Shown here: piece by piece, positions 9,801-16,152 of the stretch
How positions within the stretch are numbered: position 1 is the first letter of the stretch
How the letters are laid out: the number at the start of each line of letters is the position of its first letter
From: Mesobacterium_A hydrothermale
GTDB lineage: Bacteria > Pseudomonadota > Alphaproteobacteria > Rhodobacterales > Rhodobacteraceae
Assembly: GCF_035818635.1 (NCBI RefSeq)
Contig: NZ_JAYLLH010000017.1
Location: forward strand, 34,921 to 98,920
DNA length: 64,000 nucleotides
Direction: 5' to 3'
Notes under the pieces: model-generated
What the model saw: only the letters and a program-made list of their open reading frames with translations
Database searches by the model: none
What the model was told of the DNA's origin: nothing
Translations under genes and position numbers: made by a program

Positions 9801-9919
9801 GTCGCCTGCTGAATTTCTCCCCCAAGGGTAAGGTGCGTCGGCATCTCGCCATCTCCTTCAATCTGCGTGCCCCACGACGCCTGTCGCATGACAAAATCTG
9901 GTATTTTCAAAAACGCCAT
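4400..9919 (-). CDS. Giant RTX-type calcium-binding secreted protein with three repeated C-terminal domains
   Basis: 1839 residues, no Sec signal peptide. Residues about 60-420 carry repeated strands such as GGFYIAYVAEDG, GQIFVAYQWDDS, GSFAVAFEDY, GGYVFVWVDN and GGFAISYRNT, which suggests a beta-propeller. Residues about 430-965 hold hemolysin-type GGxGxDxLx nonapeptides (e.g. GGDGNDSIVGNSGDDTLSGG), arranged in three longer units that each restart with GGTGTDTLDASAE-like text. From about 1020 three ~273-residue copies follow (starts near 1020, 1294, 1567), each with NPVAxAFVMxENG, FLQEPxNEDGIH and PVVxSQVQ. Such proteins leave the cell by type I secretion using a C-terminal signal, and the nonapeptides fold on calcium outside. 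No type I exporter genes are in the window. Function is likely adhesion or surface-layer/biofilm matrix; that is inference. The repeated C-terminal domain is not one I can name. Confidence 0.9.
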   Translation of the reverse strand: MAFLKIPDFVMRQASWGTQIEGDGEMPTHLTLGGEIQQATGSTSYGSAQYDHSILGLSNGKYIVAITDYNASALGATDESVLGYVYGPIQSNIGVYPSSISTVQSGYYNMNSASLVADDDGGFYIAYVAEDGTAPGKRIVVEHRDSSSQVIASTIVQLEPTSAVVSQPSIARNASGQIFVAYQWDDSATDEIRGKLLDANLNILTTAADGLVIGADGDTSNFVIGAYDPNAVALSDGSFAVAFEDYTSTTNSLIRVRRYDPVTDLVNTAATGTYSLDRESDPEIAVLEGGGYVFVWVDNDGSSDAIRYAVRDNPATTVVLNGTVANHATDNFAEPDVVALKNGGFAISYRNTTTQQVFVQFYAESGSLDGLFEIPFGQNFKFDLATDGRLLASYESYTGDIYSVILDYRDNVIVADGTEGVIAARFDASSTITGSAADETILGQSRTDSIFGGDGNDSIVGNSGDDTLSGGFGNDTIIGGTQFDWVDYSYSGPGNGQPVGWWDINLTTGVAVRTTAGGVQETDQVSQVQRVIGSGWNDTITGNDSWNRIEGGGGDDLLYVSDNNNTYSTSYDTLYGDAGEDTLVGGGDRAVLYGGTQDDLFIHLDGDLIDRIDGGTGTDTLDASAETTHGITLDLTAETWTGLGGTEVIRDIEEVRGTGAADDLTGNSYGTTLKGNNGNDILRAGGAGDNLQGGWGLDTIYGGDGLDTINGDQNNDLIVHSDGQMIDILNGGTGTDTLDASAETTFGLKLDLTAQTWTGQGGSRLIVNIEEVRGTQSNDLLVGNTYGSTLRGNAGDDELYAGGAGDLLEGGDGDDTLYGSALDDTIYGGANNDLIFFGDGDRIDGVDGGTGIDTLDISQEGIHAVTVNLETEVWSGNGGSRFIRGIEVFRGTRADDDITASDDGSTLRGERGEDSLRGGSGADSLDGGIDNDLLLGNAGNDTLRGGAGNDTMNGGSDADLVVYSGKRDEFALSRDASGTVFVEDLNLANGDEGLDELTGIERIRFADDEIITASIADRSFGETGVVSMTDAALTVTLQRSYDNPVALAFVMTENGVQPVNARITDVTGDQLTMFLQEPNNEDGIHGVESVAYMIVEEGSWELPDGRLLEAGLLNSNKLSPSGFESVTFATEFGATPVVFSQVQSFNGSDFVTTRQRASDSDGFELTMQEEEAGNGGVHATETLGWVALDAGTSNIAGFQLSAWQAGGVTDATTTLNTPVAHESPVDFIANLSSFRGADPVWARGTASTNSSVSLSAEEDDSSDSETLHNRAETANVMAFDGSRTLAQVARQTILETGTVTLTSNGQQIALKRAFENPVALAFVMSENGVQPVNVRITDVASDTLTMFLQEPNNEDGIHGAEDVAYVVIEAGNWVLPDGTLVEAGLFNSNQLSSSGFEDVAFTTAFDAPPVVLSQVQSYNGVDFVVTHQNRTSANSFSVAMEEEEAGNSGYHTTESIGWFAIEAGSGSIGGFDWIAGNANGVTHADHTIALPGTFSGPVDYVAGLTSKNGNDSAWARGSSTTPGSITLSVEEDTSSDAETSHVAPEQIDYFAFEGSNVVEALPLSHVMETGSVSLAHSSSTVTLQRSYENPVAMAFVMSENGAAPVTARITQVAGNQLTIFLQEPGNEDGIHAAEDVAFVVVESGSWVLEDGKRLQADTFQTSLLTSAGFADVTYTSSFDEAPVVLSQVQTNNGADFVTTRQRDATVNGVRLALQEEEAQNAGKHALETVGWIAIEQGSGQIGDFEWIAGRVGNVTDTGGGPLWAQGLSDDAEFVASLSTFNGADPAWARGSGATMNSLTLSVEEDTSADAETTHIGEDVDYFAFATASTVSGYDVNLFV
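7040..8640 (-). repeat. RTX nonapeptide repeat array
   Basis: Encodes hemolysin-type calcium-binding nonapeptides of the form GGxGxDxUx, in reading frame with the giant protein. Three super-repeats of about 115 residues alternate RTX turns with a conserved segment containing LDLTAxTWTGxGG and IEEVRGT. The third unit is the most divergent (LETEVWSGNGG). Confidence 0.85.
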
Positions 9920-9969
9920 GATCGCGCCACCGCAAGGGAGTCACGGTCTAGTTAATCCCGTTCAGGATA

Positions 9970-9989
9970 TTTGATCGATATCGACAAAC
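9970..9989 (-). promoter_or_regulatory. Imperfect dyad upstream of the RTX gene
   Basis: TTTGATCGAT-ATCGACAAAC, centred on the perfect CGATATCG, matches its own reverse complement at 7 of 10 positions per arm and sits 51-70 bp upstream of the RTX start. On the minus strand TTGTTT and TATCCT flank it with a 16-bp gap, so it could be an operator between weak -35/-10 elements. No regulator is implied by neighbours. Confidence 0.25.
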
Positions 9990-10463
9990 AACCTTTTTTT
10001 GCCACAATTCAGAGGAGATGCGCCCGCTCGGCAACCTGACGTGGGGGAAGGTGCTACAGGTCGGATCGCGCCGCCGCAGTCGGATTTCGCTTGGCGCCGG
10101 ACATCGGCGATGGCGTCAGTCTGGCCCATTTGCGCGGCGGTTTGGCGCGATGCCCCGCAAGATCAACGCCGCCGAACAAGTGTTCGACCTGCCTGGAGGT
10201 GATGCACAGACTGTCTGATGATGAGGGTGAGCGCCCCGAAGCCGCAGCAGGCAAAGTGCCGCGCCGGCGTCGAACCCGATCGGGACAAAGGGGGTCGGGT
10301 TCCTGGAGCGATCCGCGCCACTTGCAGATTGTTTGCAGTTCGGAAACAAACCGATTTTTGGTCCAGGCAAGTCCGGAAGTACCTGGTCTGCCGACGTGCG
10401 GTGATCGGCGTACTGCACCAGAATGGTGCCCTGCAAAGAAAAGCCAGAAATCAAAAGTATTTT
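9990..10463. other. Intergenic region without recognisable gene
   Basis: Several open frames of 60-120 codons overlap here on both strands. None has a ribosome site with a credible product, and none resembles a family I know, so I call nothing. The left edge is the upstream region of the RTX gene; the right edge is the terminator of the small gene at 10494-10586. Confidence 0.55.
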
Positions 10464-10488
10464 AAAATTTCAGGGCGTTAGCCCCTGA
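10464..10488 (-). terminator. Likely terminator of the 30-residue peptide gene
   Basis: On the minus strand, CAGGGGC-TAAC-GCCCTG (10471-10487, 6 bp with one bulged base) is followed by AAATTTTAAAATAC. It lies 6 bp past the peptide's stop codon. The T tract is short, so efficiency is uncertain. Confidence 0.5.
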
Positions 10489-10493
10489 CTGGT

Positions 10494-10586
10494 TCAGTCC
10501 AGTGAAACCGGTGATTCGCTGTTGTTGCCGCCAAAAACCGCCAGATCCAAAGCTGCAACCGCTGCCATGCCGATGAGGAAGATCAT
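10494..10586 (-). CDS. Small single-span membrane peptide, unknown function
   Basis: A 30-residue open frame: MIFLIGMAAVAALDLAVFGG followed by NNSESPVSLD and TGA. Residues 2-18 would form a membrane helix, with a short polar tail. Support comes from gene signals, not homology. AAGGAATAAGGTA precedes the ATG with good Shine-Dalgarno spacing; a TTGCCA-N17-TATCAA promoter lies at 10621-10649; and a terminator hairpin starts 6 bp after the stop. The gene is therefore a complete stand-alone transcription unit of about 150 nt. I do not recognise the product. It could be a stress-related or regulatory small membrane protein, or the transcript could act as RNA. It is separated from the next gene (a drug exporter) by that gene's own terminator. 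Confidence 0.6.
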   Translation of the reverse strand: MIFLIGMAAVAALDLAVFGGNNSESPVSLD

Positions 10587-10620
10587 TACCTTATTCCTTC
10601 TCAATTCGGCCCCCACGAAC

Positions 10621-10649
10621 TTGATAGGAAAAAGGCGGAAATGTGGCAA
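10621..10649 (-). promoter_or_regulatory. Putative sigma-70 promoter for the small peptide gene
   Basis: Minus strand TTGCCA (10644-10649), 17-bp spacer, TATCAA (10621-10626). This gives a 5' leader of about 28 nt before the ATG at 10586. The -35 matches 5 of 6 consensus bases and the -10 matches 4 of 6. Confidence 0.45.
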
Positions 10650-10769
10650 GCAAAAGACGCGCTTTTGCCGTATTTGGCAGGCTTTGCCTTATTTTCGTCC
10701 CGGTCACTAATAAAAAGCCGATTCTTCGGAAACATTGTCGCTTTTTTCGAAACGCTTCAAGCAAAACTT

Positions 10770-10796
10770 GCCCAGATTCGCGATTCGAATCTGGGC
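10770..10796 (-). terminator. Hairpin terminator of the Bcr/CflA exporter gene
   Basis: Perfect 11-bp stem GCCCAGATTCG / CGAATCTGGGC with a 5-nt loop, 30 bp past the exporter stop. On the minus strand it is followed by AAGTTTTGCTTG and not by a clean T run, so it may act as an mRNA 3' stabiliser as well as a terminator. Confidence 0.55.
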
Positions 10797-10826
10797 GCGA
10801 ACCGGGCAATTGGGGCAGCGAGTGCC

Positions 10827-12032
10827 TTAATTGGGCTGGGGCTCGACCTTGCGAAGGTACAGCATGAACCCAAGTGCAAGGACCGCTTCGACCAGCACAC
10901 CGGCATAAAGCGGCAGTGGCGTGCCATCAAAGGCCAGGCCCACCGGCACGGCAAGCACCACCGCGACGACCGTCGCAACCGCACCAATCACGCTGGCCGC
11001 CATCCCCGCGATATGGCCCATCGGCTCCATCGCGATGGCGTTGATGTTGCCGATGGTCATCCCCGCCTGGAAAAACAACGCGGTCTGCCAGACCACAAAG
11101 GCGGCAAAGGCCGCGGTGCCGCTGATCCCCGACAACCACAGCAACACCATCCCCCCCGACAGTCCGACCTGAACCGCCAGCGTGACCGTCACCAGGAACC
11201 GCATGCCCAACCGCACCACCAATGCCGCATTCAGAAAGCTGGCGGTTCCGGCAATGATGGCGATTCCGCCAAACCACATGGGAAAGCTGTCGGCGCGGCC
11301 AAAACTGATGTCAAACACCTGTTGCGTGGTCGAGATGATGGTGAACAGCATCGCGAAACACAGCGATTGTACCAGGATCGAAATGCGGACAACGCGATGG
11401 GCGAACAGCTCTGCCACGGCCGCGCGCAAGGCAGACAGCCGGAACGGGCGTCGGTTTTCAGGCGCCAGCGTTTCCGGCAGCCGCAGCGACATCCAGATCG
11501 CGATGATCAGGGCGAAAATGACAAAGGCCACGAAAACGCCGCGCCAACCGGCCACGGTGATGATCCCCGCGCCGATGGTCGGGGCCATGGCGGGCACAAG
11601 GGTAAACACCATCATCACAAAGGACATGATCCGCGCCATCCCGCGTCCGGCGTAAAGATCGCGGATGATCGCCAGCGCCACAACGCGCGGGCCCGCTGCC
11701 CCCAATCCCTGCACCAACCGCGCAACCAGCAGCATTTCAAGCGACTGGGCAAACGCCGCCGCCGCCGCCGCAAGGCAATACAGCAACACACCGCCCAGAA
11801 TCACCGGTTTGCGCCCGAACGTATCCGACAGCGGCCCCGTGAACAGCGTGCCCACGCCCATACCAAGGATAAAAACTGTGACCACCAGTTGTGTGCGGTT
11901 CAGCGCCCCGGGCGTCAGGGTTGCCCCGATTTCCGGGAACGCCGGCAACATGGCATCGGTCGAAAAGGCGATGGTGGCGAACATCATCGCGACCAATGCG
12001 ATGAATTCGACCCGGGACATGCGCTGAGACAT
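10827..12032 (-). CDS. Bcr/CflA-family multidrug efflux MFS transporter
   Basis: 401 residues with about 12 hydrophobic segments. The opening (FIALVAMMFATIAFSTDAML) and the motif A loop GPLSDTFGRKPVIL between helices 2 and 3 are typical of the DHA1 Bcr/CflA drug:H+ antiporters of the inner membrane. The family exports bicyclomycin, chloramphenicol or sulfonamide-like compounds and, in some members, cysteine; the substrate here is not predictable. The gene appears monocistronic, with a hairpin just past its stop. Its upstream neighbour (a potassium channel) is transcribed the same way but 60 bp separate the two. Confidence 0.9.
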   Translation of the reverse strand: MSQRMSRVEFIALVAMMFATIAFSTDAMLPAFPEIGATLTPGALNRTQLVVTVFILGMGVGTLFTGPLSDTFGRKPVILGGVLLYCLAAAAAAFAQSLEMLLVARLVQGLGAAGPRVVALAIIRDLYAGRGMARIMSFVMMVFTLVPAMAPTIGAGIITVAGWRGVFVAFVIFALIIAIWMSLRLPETLAPENRRPFRLSALRAAVAELFAHRVVRISILVQSLCFAMLFTIISTTQQVFDISFGRADSFPMWFGGIAIIAGTASFLNAALVVRLGMRFLVTVTLAVQVGLSGGMVLLWLSGISGTAAFAAFVVWQTALFFQAGMTIGNINAIAMEPMGHIAGMAASVIGAVATVVAVVLAVPVGLAFDGTPLPLYAGVLVEAVLALGFMLYLRKVEPQPN

Positions 12033-12092
12033 CTGGCCGCTCCTAGGGGAATGCCAAGGGCCTATCCCGCCGATGATCCGGGCACAAGCGCC

Positions 12093-12458
12093 TCAGGGCG
12101 CTTTGGGCGAATCTTCCGGAGCGTCATCCTCGTTCGCGGGCGGTTCGGGGTTGGCCAGCATTGCCATCAGGCTGTCGACATGTTCCTCGCGCTTGCGCAT
12201 GGCAAAGGCGCCGAACTGCTGGACGGCGGCCACGAACACCCCAAGCCCCAGAAAGATAAAGATGGTGGTGCCGATCTTGCCGGCAGCTGTCGCGGGAACA
12301 AGGTTGCCGTAACCCACGGTGGACAGGGTCACGACGGTAAAGAAATAGCTGTCCAGGTGGCTCCAGCCCTCGACCCAGGCGAAATACAACGTCCCGCTCA
12401 AGATGATCAGCACCAGCGTCGCAACCAACGTCAGCGCCCGCAACCAGGTCTTCGTCAT
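12093..12458 (-). CDS. Two-helix potassium channel family protein
   Basis: 121 residues with two membrane helices (about 8-30 and 62-85) around a pore loop that carries the selectivity filter TVGYGNL at residues 47-53. This is the ion-channel (Ion_trans_2/KcsA-like) pore module without a voltage sensor. It is followed by a short charged tail ending in an acidic EDDAPEDSPKAP stretch, with no RCK/TrkA-N domain. It should assemble as a tetramer in the inner membrane and conduct K+. Its start overlaps the stop of the upstream 80-residue gene by 4 bp (ATGA), so the two are translationally coupled. Confidence 0.88.
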   Translation of the reverse strand: MTKTWLRALTLVATLVLIILSGTLYFAWVEGWSHLDSYFFTVVTLSTVGYGNLVPATAAGKIGTTIFIFLGLGVFVAAVQQFGAFAMRKREEHVDSLMAMLANPEPPANEDDAPEDSPKAP

Positions 12459-12697
12459 GTACGTGCCAGCCCCATGCTGTTCCGGGTGGCCAACAGCCAG
12501 CCCAAGGCGATCCTCACCAGAAGTTCCCGCGTGCGTACCGGGTACAGCACAAAATTCAACACCCCGAGACTATGGCGCGCCATCGGCGTCACCAGGTGGA
12601 AATCGTTGTCCTCGCACGGTTCGACCCGGACCGCCGGGCCCGCCACGGCAAGGCCACGGGCGGCCAGCAGGTCTCTCGGTGGCAGGGGTGTGGGCAT
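12455..12697 (-). CDS. Conserved-looking small protein of unknown function
   Basis: 80 residues; I do not recognise the family. The N-terminal third is polar (PPRDLLAARGL). The rest holds MARHSLGVLNFVLYPVRTRE followed by LLVRIALGWLLATRNS, which could form one amphipathic or membrane-associated helix. It sits 7 bp after the frnE-like stop and overlaps the potassium channel start by 4 bp, so it is very likely expressed from the same mRNA. The tight coupling argues that it is real. A role as channel accessory or regulator is only a guess. Confidence 0.6.
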   Translation of the reverse strand: MPTPLPPRDLLAARGLAVAGPAVRVEPCEDNDFHLVTPMARHSLGVLNFVLYPVRTRELLVRIALGWLLATRNSMGLART

Positions 12698-12704
12698 CTT
12701 CGGT

Positions 12705-13337
12705 TCAGGCCTGCTCTGCCAGTTCGTCCAGAACCTTCAGCCACAGCGCGGTCGGCTGGGCGCCGGGCACCGCGTGCTGCCCCGCCACGATGACCGTCGG
12801 CACGCTGGTCACCCCCATGCCGCGCGCTGCCGCGTCGCGATCGACAATCTCTCGCACGTCGGCGTCAGAGCGCAGCAGGCGCTGGATCATCGCCGCGTCC
12901 AACCCGGCACTGTCCGCGATATCGGCCAACACCTCGGCGTCACCGATGTTGCGGCCGTCCTTGAAATAGGCACGATAGAGCATCGAGACCACGGCGGTCT
13001 GCCGCCCCTCGATGCCGGCCCAGTGAATCAGGCGATGGGCGTCCAGCGTATTGGGCGTGACCGAGATCTGGTCCAGGTTTATGTCCAACCCGGCCTCCTT
13101 GGCCTTTTCGATCACCGGAAGGTAGGCCTCGACCGCGCCTTTCTGACCGCCGAACTTGGTCTCCAGATAGCTGCGCCGATCCATGCCGTCTTTCGGCATG
13201 TCGGGATTCAACTGGAACGGATGCCACGCCAGGATGAACGGATGATCCGGCCGCTGCTCCAGCGCACGATCAAGAAAGGCCTTGCCGATATAGCACCAGG
13301 GGCAAATCGGGTCTGCAAGTATGTCGAGTTTGACCAT
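12705..13337 (-). CDS. DsbA-family oxidoreductase, FrnE / HCCA-isomerase-like
   Basis: 210 residues, thioredoxin-like fold with inserted helical domain. The active site CPWC is at residues 12-15 in the opening MVKLDILADPICPWCYIGK, and the cis-proline loop TSVPTVIVAG is near residue 165, typical of the FrnE branch. No signal peptide, so it is cytoplasmic. Known FrnE proteins act as disulfide isomerases in oxidative stress; related proteins are 2-hydroxychromene-2-carboxylate isomerases, but the CxxC favours redox chemistry. It heads a three-gene set with the 80-residue unknown and the K+ channel. Confidence 0.85.
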   Translation of the reverse strand: MVKLDILADPICPWCYIGKAFLDRALEQRPDHPFILAWHPFQLNPDMPKDGMDRRSYLETKFGGQKGAVEAYLPVIEKAKEAGLDINLDQISVTPNTLDAHRLIHWAGIEGRQTAVVSMLYRAYFKDGRNIGDAEVLADIADSAGLDAAMIQRLLRSDADVREIVDRDAAARGMGVTSVPTVIVAGQHAVPGAQPTALWLKVLDELAEQA

Positions 13338-13434
13338 GTCGGGATCCTTCGGGTTTGATGCGGTGTATCAGGTCACCGCGGGTTTGAGAACACGGCAGCG
13401 ACGGACGTGTCCGGTACGCGCCCGCGGCCTCACC

Positions 13435-13477
13435 ATCTTGCCGGAAATATCCCGGGGGGTATGGGGGGCTGGCCCCC
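13435..13477 (+). repeat. Dispersed intergenic element, copy A (short form)
   Basis: Begins ATCTTGCCGGAAATATCCCG and ends in the hairpin GGGGGGCTGGCCCCC. It lacks the central GAATT(GGCC) block of longer copies. It lies 3' of the acyl-CoA ligase gene but in the opposite orientation to most copies. Confidence 0.65.
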
Positions 13478-13572
13478 GATGTTCGCGGCGCGCACATGCC
13501 GATGGAACGTCGGGCAAGGGCGATGGCAACGCGATCCCCCGACCGGTCGGACCGCAGACGCGATCCGAACCG

Positions 13573-15087
13573 TCAGGTGTCGCGTCGCCACAACGCCTTC
13601 AGCTTCTGGCGCAACAGCTTGCCGTTTGGATTGCGCGGCAGCGCGTCCAGATGCACCCAGATCCGCGGCTGCTTGTACCGCGCCAGGCGCTCTTCTGCCC
13701 AGGCCGCCAGTTCCGCCTCCTCAAGCGGCGCCGGCCCGGTGTAGAACGCCGCGATCAGGCGGACGTCCTCCTTGATCTCGACATCCGTGGCGCCAACCTC
13801 GGTGATGCCGGGATGGCCCGCCAGGGCATGTTCAACCTCCAGCGGCGACACGCGGTAGCCGCCGGCATTCATCATGTCGTCGGCCCGACCCAGGTAGGTG
13901 ACCACGCCATCGGCATCCATCATCCCCTGATCACCGGTCAGGTACCAGTCGCCCCGGAACTTCTCGGCCGTAGCCTCGGGCGCACCGACATAGCTCAGCA
14001 TCAACCCCGGGTCGCGGCGGTCGATCGCGATCACGCCGGGTTCGCCCAGCGGCACCGGCCCGTCGTCACCCAGGATCGCCACCCGCCGCCCGGTCTGCAC
14101 CCGGCCCAGCGTGCCGGGCACGGTGGGATGATCCGGTGATGACGAGATGAAGGTTGAACACTCCGACATGCCGTAGGCTTCGAAAATCGGCGTACCGGTG
14201 GCCGCAAGCCAATCCGCCCGGATATGTTCAGACAGTTTTTCACCTGCCGCCAGCCCGTGCCGCAGTTTGGGCAGGGGCATGACCGGCTGTTTCAGGATGT
14301 TGCGGTACACCCCAGGCGCTGCGGCCAGGATCGTGGCATCGTTGCGCGCCAACAGAAGCGGCAGCTGCGCATGGTCGATACCCGCCGCAGGGATCAGCGC
14401 GGTTGCGCCCATGGTCCAGGGATCCATCAGCCCGGTGCCCAGCGTATAGGTCCAGTTGAACGCCCCCGCGTGCAGCAGCCGGTCGTCGGCACCCAGCCCG
14501 TACCAGCCCTGCATCATCATCTGCCGGGCCCATATTGCCCGATGGGCATGCCCCACGGCGCGCGGAATGCCCGAGGTGCCAGAGGTGTAGATGATATAGG
14601 CCAGCCGGTTCGGATCGCCCAGGTCCCAGTCGGCGGGCGGCAGATCGCGCCAGCGCTGCATCTGCCCCTGGGTGAACACCGGCAGCTCTGTGTCCGGACA
14701 GGCCACGCCATCGCCGCGCAGCACCGCTTTGGGTTGCAGGTGATCCAGGATGCCCTGCACTTCGTGTTCGGTCAGTTGCGACGACGTCGGCACCGGCACG
14801 ATGCCCACGGAAATCGCCCCCAGGTAGGCGACGGGGAAATCCACCGTATTGCCCAGCCGCATCAGCAGCACGTCGCCGGGGGTCATCCCGGCGGCCAGCA
14901 GCCCGGCGCCGGTTCCCCGGACTGCCGCGATCAGCCGGGCATAGCTCCAACGTTCGGCGCCAGACAGGCGCAGCACCGACAGCGCGATCTTGTCTGGGGT
15001 GGCTTCGCCCGCCGCCAACACGTGGGCGGCAAGGTTGAATGGTGCGGGGCAGGGCGGATGCGCCCCTTGATCGAATATGGACAGCAT
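13573..15087 (-). CDS. AMP-forming acyl-CoA ligase (benzoate/acetate-CoA ligase-like)
   Basis: 504 residues from ATG 15087 (the upstream in-frame GTG at 15108 is less likely). ANL-superfamily signatures appear in order: the phosphate loop YTSGTSGIPRAVGHAHRA, adenine-binding EAYGMSE, YLTGDQGMMDADGVVTYLGR, and the hinge plus catalytic lysine region PRNPNGKLLRQKL at the C-terminus. The enzyme activates a carboxylic acid to acyl-AMP and then acyl-CoA in the cytoplasm. Its shape is closest to the benzoate-CoA/short-chain branch; the exact substrate is not readable. It is divergent from the XRE-cupin regulator at 15154, which probably controls it. Confidence 0.85.
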   Translation of the reverse strand: MLSIFDQGAHPPCPAPFNLAAHVLAAGEATPDKIALSVLRLSGAERWSYARLIAAVRGTGAGLLAAGMTPGDVLLMRLGNTVDFPVAYLGAISVGIVPVPTSSQLTEHEVQGILDHLQPKAVLRGDGVACPDTELPVFTQGQMQRWRDLPPADWDLGDPNRLAYIIYTSGTSGIPRAVGHAHRAIWARQMMMQGWYGLGADDRLLHAGAFNWTYTLGTGLMDPWTMGATALIPAAGIDHAQLPLLLARNDATILAAAPGVYRNILKQPVMPLPKLRHGLAAGEKLSEHIRADWLAATGTPIFEAYGMSECSTFISSSPDHPTVPGTLGRVQTGRRVAILGDDGPVPLGEPGVIAIDRRDPGLMLSYVGAPEATAEKFRGDWYLTGDQGMMDADGVVTYLGRADDMMNAGGYRVSPLEVEHALAGHPGITEVGATDVEIKEDVRLIAAFYTGPAPLEEAELAAWAEERLARYKQPRIWVHLDALPRNPNGKLLRQKLKALWRRDT

Positions 15088-15153
15088 GGCTTTGGCGTAG
15101 CCGCGCACCGCCGCAGTTGCAAGAGCCGGGACACGGCCTTATAGACCGCGGGC

Positions 15154-15777
15154 ATGAGCGAAAACGACCCCCGTTCCCTGATCCGCATCGCGCGCGAGGA
15201 TGGCGGCACCGACACCGGTGAACCGTTAGATTTGGGCGCGCGCGTCCGCGACCTGCGCAAGGCGCAGGGCTGGACCATGGAACAGGCGGCGAAACAGGCC
15301 GGGCTGGCGCGGTCTACCTTGTCCAAGATCGAAAACGGTCAGATGTCGCCAACCTATGACGCCCTGAAGAAACTGGCCGAAGGGTTGCAGATCAGCGTAC
15401 CGCAGTTGTTTACCCCGCCGCAGCGCGACCAGATCAACGGGCGGATGGGCGTGACCCGCAGCGGCGAGGGCGCGCAACACGCCACCGCCACCTATGAGCA
15501 CGAATTGCTGGCGGAAACCCTGAGCAAGAAGCAGATGCTGCCCTATCGCACCCGCGTGCGGGCGCGCACGCTGGACGAATTCGATGGCTGGGTACGCCAC
15601 GACGGAGAAGAGTTCCTCTACGTGCTGACGGGGGTGGTGCGGCTTTATACCGAATTCTACGAACCGGTAGACATGCGTCGCGGGGACAGCGCCTATTACG
15701 ACGCGGCCATGGGGCATAACGTGGTGTCTGTCAGCCCCGACGATGCAACGATCCTGTGGGTGACATCGCTGGTGTGA
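15154..15777 (+). CDS. XRE-family transcriptional regulator with C-terminal cupin domain
   Basis: 207 residues. An HTH_XRE domain spans about residues 28-85 (VRDLRKAQGWTMEQAAKQAG, then LARSTLSKIENGQMSPTYDAL). A cupin domain spans about 125-205 (WVRHDGEEFLYVLTGVVRLY and the RRGDSAYYDAAMGHNV strand). Regulators of this layout bind a small ligand in the cupin barrel and control an adjacent catabolic gene. The divergent acyl-CoA ligase, 66 bp away, is the likely target. An acyl-CoA or the free acid could be the ligand; this is inference. The gene also runs convergently into the CsbD-like gene with no gap between stops. Confidence 0.88.
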   Translation: MSENDPRSLIRIAREDGGTDTGEPLDLGARVRDLRKAQGWTMEQAAKQAGLARSTLSKIENGQMSPTYDALKKLAEGLQISVPQLFTPPQRDQINGRMGVTRSGEGAQHATATYEHELLAETLSKKQMLPYRTRVRARTLDEFDGWVRHDGEEFLYVLTGVVRLYTEFYEPVDMRRGDSAYYDAAMGHNVVSVSPDDATILWVTSLV

Positions 15778-16011
15778 TCAGCCGGCGCGCATGTCCTGGG
15801 CCTGTCGGGCCAGGTCTTCGACGAACATCCAGTCTCGCAGTTCTTCGTCCGCTTCAAGCAGCGTCAGGTCATGACGCTCTGCCAGGTGCTGGGTCAGGTG
15901 CTGCGGCAAAAGCGGGGGCTCGTCCAGCACATCGCTGTCGATCTGCGGAAAACGCTTGTGCAAGCGCCTGACGACTTGCGACCAGTTCGCGACGATGTCG
16001 TGCCATGTCAT
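15778..16011 (-). CDS. CsbD-like small stress protein
   Basis: 77 residues from ATG 16011, chosen because GGAGG lies 10 bp upstream; a longer in-frame start at 16029 lacks this. The opening MTWHDIVANWSQVVRRLHKR followed by the FPQID and EADEELRDWM text recalls the CsbD helical hairpin pattern (MxWDxIxGNW, LTxxDL). The match is by eye and partial. Hydrophilic, without signal peptide. It belongs to a probable minus-strand group with the entericidin-like lipoprotein and the peptide-binding protein upstream. CsbD proteins are general-stress induced but of unknown biochemical role. Confidence 0.65.
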   Translation of the reverse strand: MTWHDIVANWSQVVRRLHKRFPQIDSDVLDEPPLLPQHLTQHLAERHDLTLLEADEELRDWMFVEDLARQAQDMRAG

Positions 16012-16152
16012 TTGTGGCGTTCCTCCCAAAACGCCCCTCGCACGACCGAATGTATAACAAAATCGGAAATAAGATAACAGAAAAGTGACACGGTGAAAGG
16101 GCCGGGCGGCGCAGGGCCATCCGGTGGGAAAAGCGCGACGCCTTTGGGCGCG

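Noticed and set aside
10641..13358. A 905-codon plus-strand open frame opposite the Bcr/CflA exporter, K+ channel and FrnE-like genes
   Set aside because: Product is an arginine- and histidine-rich shadow. The minus-strand genes have motifs and starts, and the hairpins fit them.
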